64,000 bases of DNA, taken from positions 4,403,001 to 4,467,000 of the forward strand of contig NC_015510.1 in assembly GCF_000212735.1 (NCBI RefSeq). The letters run 5' to 3'. The translations under genes were made by a program, and so were the position numbers. The notes under the pieces were generated by a model. It searched no databases. It was not told where the DNA came from and saw only the letters and a list, made by a program, of their open reading frames with translations. This stretch comes from Haliscomenobacter hydrossis DSM 1100 (GTDB lineage: Bacteria; Bacteroidota; Bacteroidia; Chitinophagales; Saprospiraceae). Positions 61,510 through 64,000 of the stretch are shown here, one piece after another. Positions within the stretch are counted from its first letter, which is position 1. Every line of letters begins with the position of its first letter.

Positions 61510-62145
61510 ATGATGCGCTACCTGACCCTACTCCACGCTGCCATGCTGATCGGCTACCTGACTTGCCCAGAGCTTGAGGCTCAGAACAAGCCAGTTGACT
61601 TTCTGCCAGAGGGATCCTACAAAGTAATGGGATTCAATACGACGCCACTTTTGGTGCAGTTGATCCCTTTCAACCGATCCGATCCACGGGTAGTGGGGCC
61701 TTATTACGTCAATTGGCGCAGCTACATGCAAAATGCTCGTGGGCTCAAAGGGTTTAAAATCAGCCTGGGCATCGATTTATCGGATGCCAATGGAGAGGCA
61801 GTTCAGGCTTTTTTAAACTTCCGACTGGGCTTTGAAGGTTACCGCAAGATTAGTCCACGTTGGGGATATACCCGGGGCTTCAGTGTAATGTTTAGTGCGG
61901 GTGACTTTAATACGCCTGGGACGAAACAGGATGATAATGTTTTTTTTGGTTTTGGCCCACATTGGGGAGTCGATTTTTTCGTTTCTCCTAAAGTGAGTCT
62001 TTCTGTAGAAACGGCGCTGGTTTTTGGAACCGCTTCGCCTCAGGACTTTGGAGTGGGCGGTGGCCCCAGATTTGAATTTATTCCGCCAGTAGCGTTGAAC
62101 CTGAATTTCTGGGCACCCAAACGCGAAAGACGGATCATTAAATAG
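61510..62145 (+). CDS. Outer-membrane protein paired with the preceding gene
   Basis: 211 residues from ATG 61510 (a TTG six bases earlier is less likely). The signal peptide ends near LEAQ. Barrel-like strands include KGFKISLGIDLSDANGEAVQ, NVFFGFGPHWGVDFFVSPKV and LSVETALVFGT, and it ends NLNFWAPKRERRIIK. It resembles the preceding protein in style. Function unknown. Its 3' neighbour, a cytochrome peroxidase gene, follows after 23 bases. Confidence 0.72.
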   Translation: MMRYLTLLHAAMLIGYLTCPELEAQNKPVDFLPEGSYKVMGFNTTPLLVQLIPFNRSDPRVVGPYYVNWRSYMQNARGLKGFKISLGIDLSDANGEAVQAFLNFRLGFEGYRKISPRWGYTRGFSVMFSAGDFNTPGTKQDDNVFFGFGPHWGVDFFVSPKVSLSVETALVFGTASPQDFGVGGGPRFEFIPPVALNLNFWAPKRERRIIK

Positions 62146-62168
62146 AAACACACATAGCTCAATATCCT

Positions 62169-63398
62169 ATGAAAAAAATTACGCTACTCTCTACGCTTGT
62201 GCTCGGCCTACTGATTGGCCTTACTGCCTGTTATGAAAAAATGGAGTTTGGCGATACCCTGGCCGAACCCAAGCTGCCTGATCAGGTATTGGATTATGCT
62301 TCCATACAAATGCCGGAGCACATGAAGAATACTTTTTTGGGGTTCAGCAACAACATTTTTGGGGTCAACAATGGAAAACCTATTGATTCTTTTCCCATTA
62401 ACAATCCCTTCCCCATTGATCCCAATACTGGCATCAACAATTTTGCCAATATCGGCCCCCCCAATCCCGTGGTGACCAACTATGGTGCAACCCTCGGGCG
62501 GGTACTTTTTTACGACCCCCGTTTGTCCATCAACAACTCCATCTCTTGTGCTTCCTGCCACAAACAAGAATTGGCTTTTGCGGATAATGCTCAATTCAGC
62601 AAAGGATTTGGGGGCAAACTCACTCCACGCAACTCTATGGCCATCCTCAACTCAGGACTGAACCACAACCTGTTTTGGGACTCACGCGTACATTCCGTGA
62701 CCCAACTGGCGCTGGAACCCGTACGCAACCACATCGAAATGGGCATGGAATCGATGGAAGTGTTGGAGAAAAAACTGGGCAATACCACTTTTTATCCTGA
62801 GCTCTTTGCCAAAGCTTTTGGCAACTCGCAGGTAAGTAGTGAAAAAATTGCCAACGCCATGGCACAGTTCGTTTGTTCGATCATTTCGAGCAATTCCAAA
62901 TTTGACAAAGGAGTCTCCAAGGACTTTAGCAACTTCACCGAGTTGGAAAAAATGGGCAAAGCCTTGTTCTTCAGTGCTAAGACAAAATGTGCAGAGTGTC
63001 ATGCTGGCCAGAATTTCTCTGCTCCCGATAATCCGCATTCCAATGACCCTTATGGTATGCCCGGCATTGAGGGCACTGCCGTAATTGGCCTGGAGCTTTT
63101 TAGCAAAGACAAAGGCAAGGACAATGGAAATTTCCGCATTCCCAGCCTACGCAATATCGCCCTCACTGGCCCGTACATGCACGATGGCCGCTTCACTTCA
63201 CTTGATCAAGTGGTGGAACATTACAATAGTGGCATCCAAGCCCACCCTGAACTTGATCCAAAATTTATCGACCAGGACGGCAAACCCCTCAAGATGAATC
63301 TCAACGCCATCGAGAAAAAAGCCTTGGTGGCCTTCCTCCGGACTTTGACAGATGAGCAGATCACGAAGGATCAGCGTTATGCGAATCCGTTCAATTGA
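62169..63398 (+). CDS. Di-haem cytochrome c peroxidase (CcpA/MauG family)
   Basis: 409 residues. LVLGLLIGLTAC gives a lipobox with Cys21, so it is probably an exported lipoprotein. There are two haem-binding motifs, CASCH near 127 and CAECH near 274. ALEPVRNHIEMGM near 181 and NFRIPSLRNIALTGPYMHDG, then RFTSLDQVVEHYN near 321, are family hallmarks. It would reduce hydrogen peroxide with electrons from cytochrome c, or act in a MauG-like oxidation. A strong hairpin follows. Confidence 0.94.
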   Translation: MKKITLLSTLVLGLLIGLTACYEKMEFGDTLAEPKLPDQVLDYASIQMPEHMKNTFLGFSNNIFGVNNGKPIDSFPINNPFPIDPNTGINNFANIGPPNPVVTNYGATLGRVLFYDPRLSINNSISCASCHKQELAFADNAQFSKGFGGKLTPRNSMAILNSGLNHNLFWDSRVHSVTQLALEPVRNHIEMGMESMEVLEKKLGNTTFYPELFAKAFGNSQVSSEKIANAMAQFVCSIISSNSKFDKGVSKDFSNFTELEKMGKALFFSAKTKCAECHAGQNFSAPDNPHSNDPYGMPGIEGTAVIGLELFSKDKGKDNGNFRIPSLRNIALTGPYMHDGRFTSLDQVVEHYNSGIQAHPELDPKFIDQDGKPLKMNLNAIEKKALVAFLRTLTDEQITKDQRYANPFN

Positions 63399-63443
63399 GG
63401 TTTTCAGCCGCAGGGTGTAACTGTCTCTGCGGCTGAAAAACCT
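63398..63443 (+). terminator. Terminator of the cytochrome peroxidase gene
   Basis: AGGTTTTCAGCCGCAG (63398-63413) pairs with CTGCGGCTGAAAAACCT (63427-63443), with one bulge, directly after the stop codon. Confidence 0.8.
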
Positions 63444-63463
63444 GACAAATCGTGATTTGAACT

Positions 63464-63998
63464 TTATCGATCATCTTTTTGGTCCGGCAGTCGACTTAGC
63501 CTTTGCAGTATTTTTGGATCAGAAAGCAATTGCATTTGGTAAATGGCAACTTCATTGAGCTTCTCCAAACGTTCTTCGGGCTGAAATCCTTCTTTGATAA
63601 AATGAGCGTTTAAATTCTCCAGGTTGACCAATACCAAAAGCTAATGCAATATCCTTATGTACAAAGGTTCCACCACCATGACGGCCAGCTTTTGTCTTTA
63701 ATCCTACTGCTCCAGTTGATTCCGTCCATTTTCCAACGGATAAAGAAAAACGATTAGTTCCAGCTTCATTTTTAACCTGCTCGAATTCGAGTAGGTTAAA
63801 AATTGGATTATGCAGGATTTCCCAAGTTCCCAAGAATTCGATGGTATCTTTAAGCCTCAGCCAATTGTTTACGATAGATGCAGGATTGTCCTCATTCACC
63901 CGCTTAGCAATATCTGTCAAAGAAAAATAATCCTGTTGCTTCTCCATCAGTACAGATATATTGGTGTTTTGGACTGTAAGAATAGATTTTTTTGCCAT
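63464..63998 (-). pseudogene. KilA-N domain protein, broken by an internal deletion
   Basis: The frame from ATG 63998 reads a normal KilA-N start (SLTDIAKRVNEDNPASIVNN, TGAVGLKTKAGRHGGGTFVH, KDIALAFG). It should continue with the W-I-S-P-x-F part, but after about residue 122 it jumps to out-of-frame sequence. Read in another frame, bases from about 63625 to the TAA at 63464-63466 give the usual C-terminal end (VNLENLNAHFIKEGFQPEER, LEKLNEVAIYQMQLL). The middle, roughly 130-150 residues, is missing. KilA-N proteins are DNA-binding and often phage-derived. The gene is probably dead. Confidence 0.78.
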
Positions 63999-64000
63999 GT

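Overview
The window is a piece of chromosome from a member of the Bacteroidota, most likely the Saprospiria (Haliscomenobacter/Lewinella-like). The evidence is a SusC/SusD pair, a type IX secretion (T9SS) C-terminal sorting domain, a TMEM220-like protein, TPR histidine kinase and LytTR signalling, several ECF sigma factors, the near absence of Shine-Dalgarno sites, and promoters of the Bacteroidota form (TTG, about 20 bases, TAnnTTTG). The genus is an inference. No rRNA, tRNA or CRISPR array was seen.

Layout. 0-4 kb: the end of a GtrA-like membrane protein, purN, a TPR/PD40/SPOR envelope protein and an RsuA/RluB-type pseudouridine synthase. 4-7 kb: an accessory patch with an IS110-family element inserted in a palindromic repeat, then a DUF262/HNH gene. 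7-12.5 kb: methylmalonyl-CoA mutase, a DUF4783 protein, phosphoglycerate mutase and a lipoprotein. 12.5-25 kb: a glycan-use region (SusD, SusC, GH106-type rhamnosidase, BNR protein, Tat-exported TIM-barrel protein) interrupted by nadB on the other strand. 25-32.5 kb: S41 peptidase, a two-component system, a secreted metzincin and an outer-membrane protein. 32.6-39 kb: TMEM220-like protein, rsmG, a flippase-like membrane protein, rfaE2, a Wzi/RemB-like protein and glgP. 39-49.5 kb: an AT-rich LRR lipoprotein, mutY, an ECF sigma factor, an LptF/G permease, a DUF58 protein, a beta-CASP hydrolase, and a sigma/anti-sigma/adhesin-like operon. 50-53 kb: an AIM24-like protein, a T9SS-exported SGNH-like protein and an AAA/DUF4143 ATPase. 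53.6-60.5 kb: a TetR-controlled TolC-HlyD-ABC-ABC-permease-permease export operon. 60.8-64 kb: two outer-membrane proteins, a di-haem cytochrome c peroxidase and a broken KilA-N gene.

Two things stand out. First, the IS110 element (4054-5299) carries a readable bridge-RNA region. It has two stem-loops whose loops match, in the right order and polarity, the two halves of the actual insertion site (8 and 7 nt) and the two ends of the element (9 and 5 nt). The target is the terminal inverted repeat of a palindromic element, and an intact identical target remains about 180 bp away. Second, many intergenic gaps hold long hairpins whose two arms are built from the same short tandem word. The word differs from gap to gap (for example GGTTCGAG, GAATGAC, GTTGAGGA, GTGAAAA, CACAAAGGA, CGCAGAT). 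Some abut stop or start codons. A separate pair of 165-185 bp palindromic elements shows arm-to-arm compensatory changes.
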